A stretch of DNA of 22,255 nucleotides from Deinococcus sp. GTDB taxonomy: Bacteria > Deinococcota > Deinococci > Deinococcales > Deinococcaceae. Shown here in pieces: positions 21,768 through 22,255 of this stretch. The DNA is taken from contig NZ_JANYGJ010000083.1 in the NCBI RefSeq assembly GCF_025362455.1, positions 1 through 22,255 of the forward strand, read 5' to 3'. The position numbers and the translations under genes were made by a program. Each line of letters begins with the position of its first letter. Position 1 is the stretch's first letter. Below the pieces are notes generated by a model. The model was not told the origin of the DNA and made no database searches. It was given only the letters and a program-made list of their open reading frames with translations.

Positions 21768-22255
21768 ATGCAGCGCGACGACGCCTACGCCCTGATGGTG
21801 CAGTTCACGCCCTCCGAATCCTTGCAGCGGCACATGCTGAACGTGGAGGCCGCCATGCGCTTCTACGCCCGCCAGTACTTTGAGGACGAGAATACCTACG
21901 CCGTGACCGGCCTGCTCCACGACTTCGATTACGAATCGCGCCCGGAGACCCATCCGTTCTGGGGCGTGGAGTACCTGCGGGAGCACACGGACTTGCCTGA
22001 AGACGTGCTGAGCGCCATTCTGGGCCACGCCAGCTACAGCAATGTGCCGCGTGAAACCCGCCTGGCCAAAACCCTCTTCGCCGTGGACGAACTCACCGGG
22101 CTGGTGCAGGCCGCCGCGCTGGTGCGTCCTGACCGTGACGTGAAACAAGTCGAGCTGAGCAGCCTCAAGAAGAGGTTTAAGAACCGGGCCTTCGCCGCCG
22201 GGGTCAACCGCGACGAGGTGATTCAGGGCGCCGGGGAACTGGGCGTGGAGCTGGA
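21768..22255 (+). CDS. HD-domain hydrolase, C-terminus cut by window edge
   Basis: 162 codons are visible from the ATG at 21768 before the window ends. The HD metal-binding pattern is clear: H22 in RHMLNVEAAM, H51-D52 in GLLHDFDYE, and a further histidine in ILGHASYSN; VDELTGLVQAAALVRP follows. This matches small HDIG-like predicted hydrolases, usually about 180-190 residues, so most of the gene is present. The substrate (a nucleotide or other phosphate ester) is unknown. The start is supported by the TATCCT box six bases before it and the lack of a Shine-Dalgarno, indicating a leaderless mRNA. It is divergent from aguA, sharing the promoter region; a role in polyamine metabolism cannot be inferred from that alone. 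Confidence 0.85.
   Translation, partial: MQRDDAYALMVQFTPSESLQRHMLNVEAAMRFYARQYFEDENTYAVTGLLHDFDYESRPETHPFWGVEYLREHTDLPEDVLSAILGHASYSNVPRETRLAKTLFAVDELTGLVQAAALVRPDRDVKQVELSSLKKRFKNRAFAAGVNRDEVIQGAGELGVEL

Noticed and set aside
20676..22148. A 490-codon version of the agmatine deiminase gene
   Set aside because: The extra 140 codons are antisense to the HD-domain gene; the family N-terminus and a leaderless -10 box place the start at 21728.

Overview
The window looks like a stretch of chromosome from a Deinococcus-type bacterium. It is GC-rich, gene-dense and bacterial in style. Its proteins read like Deinococcus families, and many genes have a TANNNT -10 box only 5-7 bases before the start codon. 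That is the leaderless-mRNA promoter layout known to be common in Deinococcus. This assignment is inference; there is no rRNA or marker search behind it.

Layout. 1-969 (-): a membrane diguanylate cyclase running off the left edge. 1065-2399 (+): a secreted ChaN/EreA-like protein. 2408-4649 (+): the threonyl-tRNA synthetase gene thrS, with a promoter, a 35-codon leader ORF whose only threonine codons cluster next to its stop, a 12-bp hairpin over that stop, the gene, and a terminator. 4650-4955: a non-coding stretch with a tRNA-Ser-like fragment, an inverted repeat, and a promoter followed at once by a terminator. 4956-9287 (+): an amino-acid-type ABC binding protein and permease, a PLP enzyme of the cysteine-desulfurase-like family, and a D-hydantoinase/dihydropyrimidinase. 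9331-9594 (+): two tRNA genes (CAT and Val-CAC) with a strong promoter and terminator. 9598-10707: a HTH antitoxin/PIN toxin pair, then an inverted partial copy of the tRNA-Val gene. 10719-12709 (+): an ABC ATPase and its membrane partner. 12710-14131 (-): a winged-helix/membrane protein and a DUF6194 protein. 14255-15331 (+): dusA. 15460-19600 (-): a lipoprotein hydrolase and a CHASE4-HAMP-GGDEF-EAL protein. 19690-21728 (-): aguB and aguA, converting agmatine to putrescine. 21768-end (+): an HD-domain hydrolase, cut by the right edge.

Themes. (1) The thrS leader reads as a ribosome-stalling attenuator in which a leaderless mini-ORF senses threonyl-tRNA; this is the strongest candidate for an undescribed system here. 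(2) From about 9.6 to 17.7 kb there are eight tandem arrays, all with a 15-bp period but with several unrelated unit sequences, in coding and non-coding DNA. (3) The toxin-antitoxin pair lies between an intact tRNA-Val gene and an inverted 3' fragment of the same tRNA, suggesting arrival or rearrangement at a tRNA site. (4) aguA and the HD gene start 39 bp apart from facing-away leaderless promoters that cannot easily be occupied together. (5) Two c-di-GMP genes and the putrescine genes are present, but nothing in the sequence links them beyond proximity.
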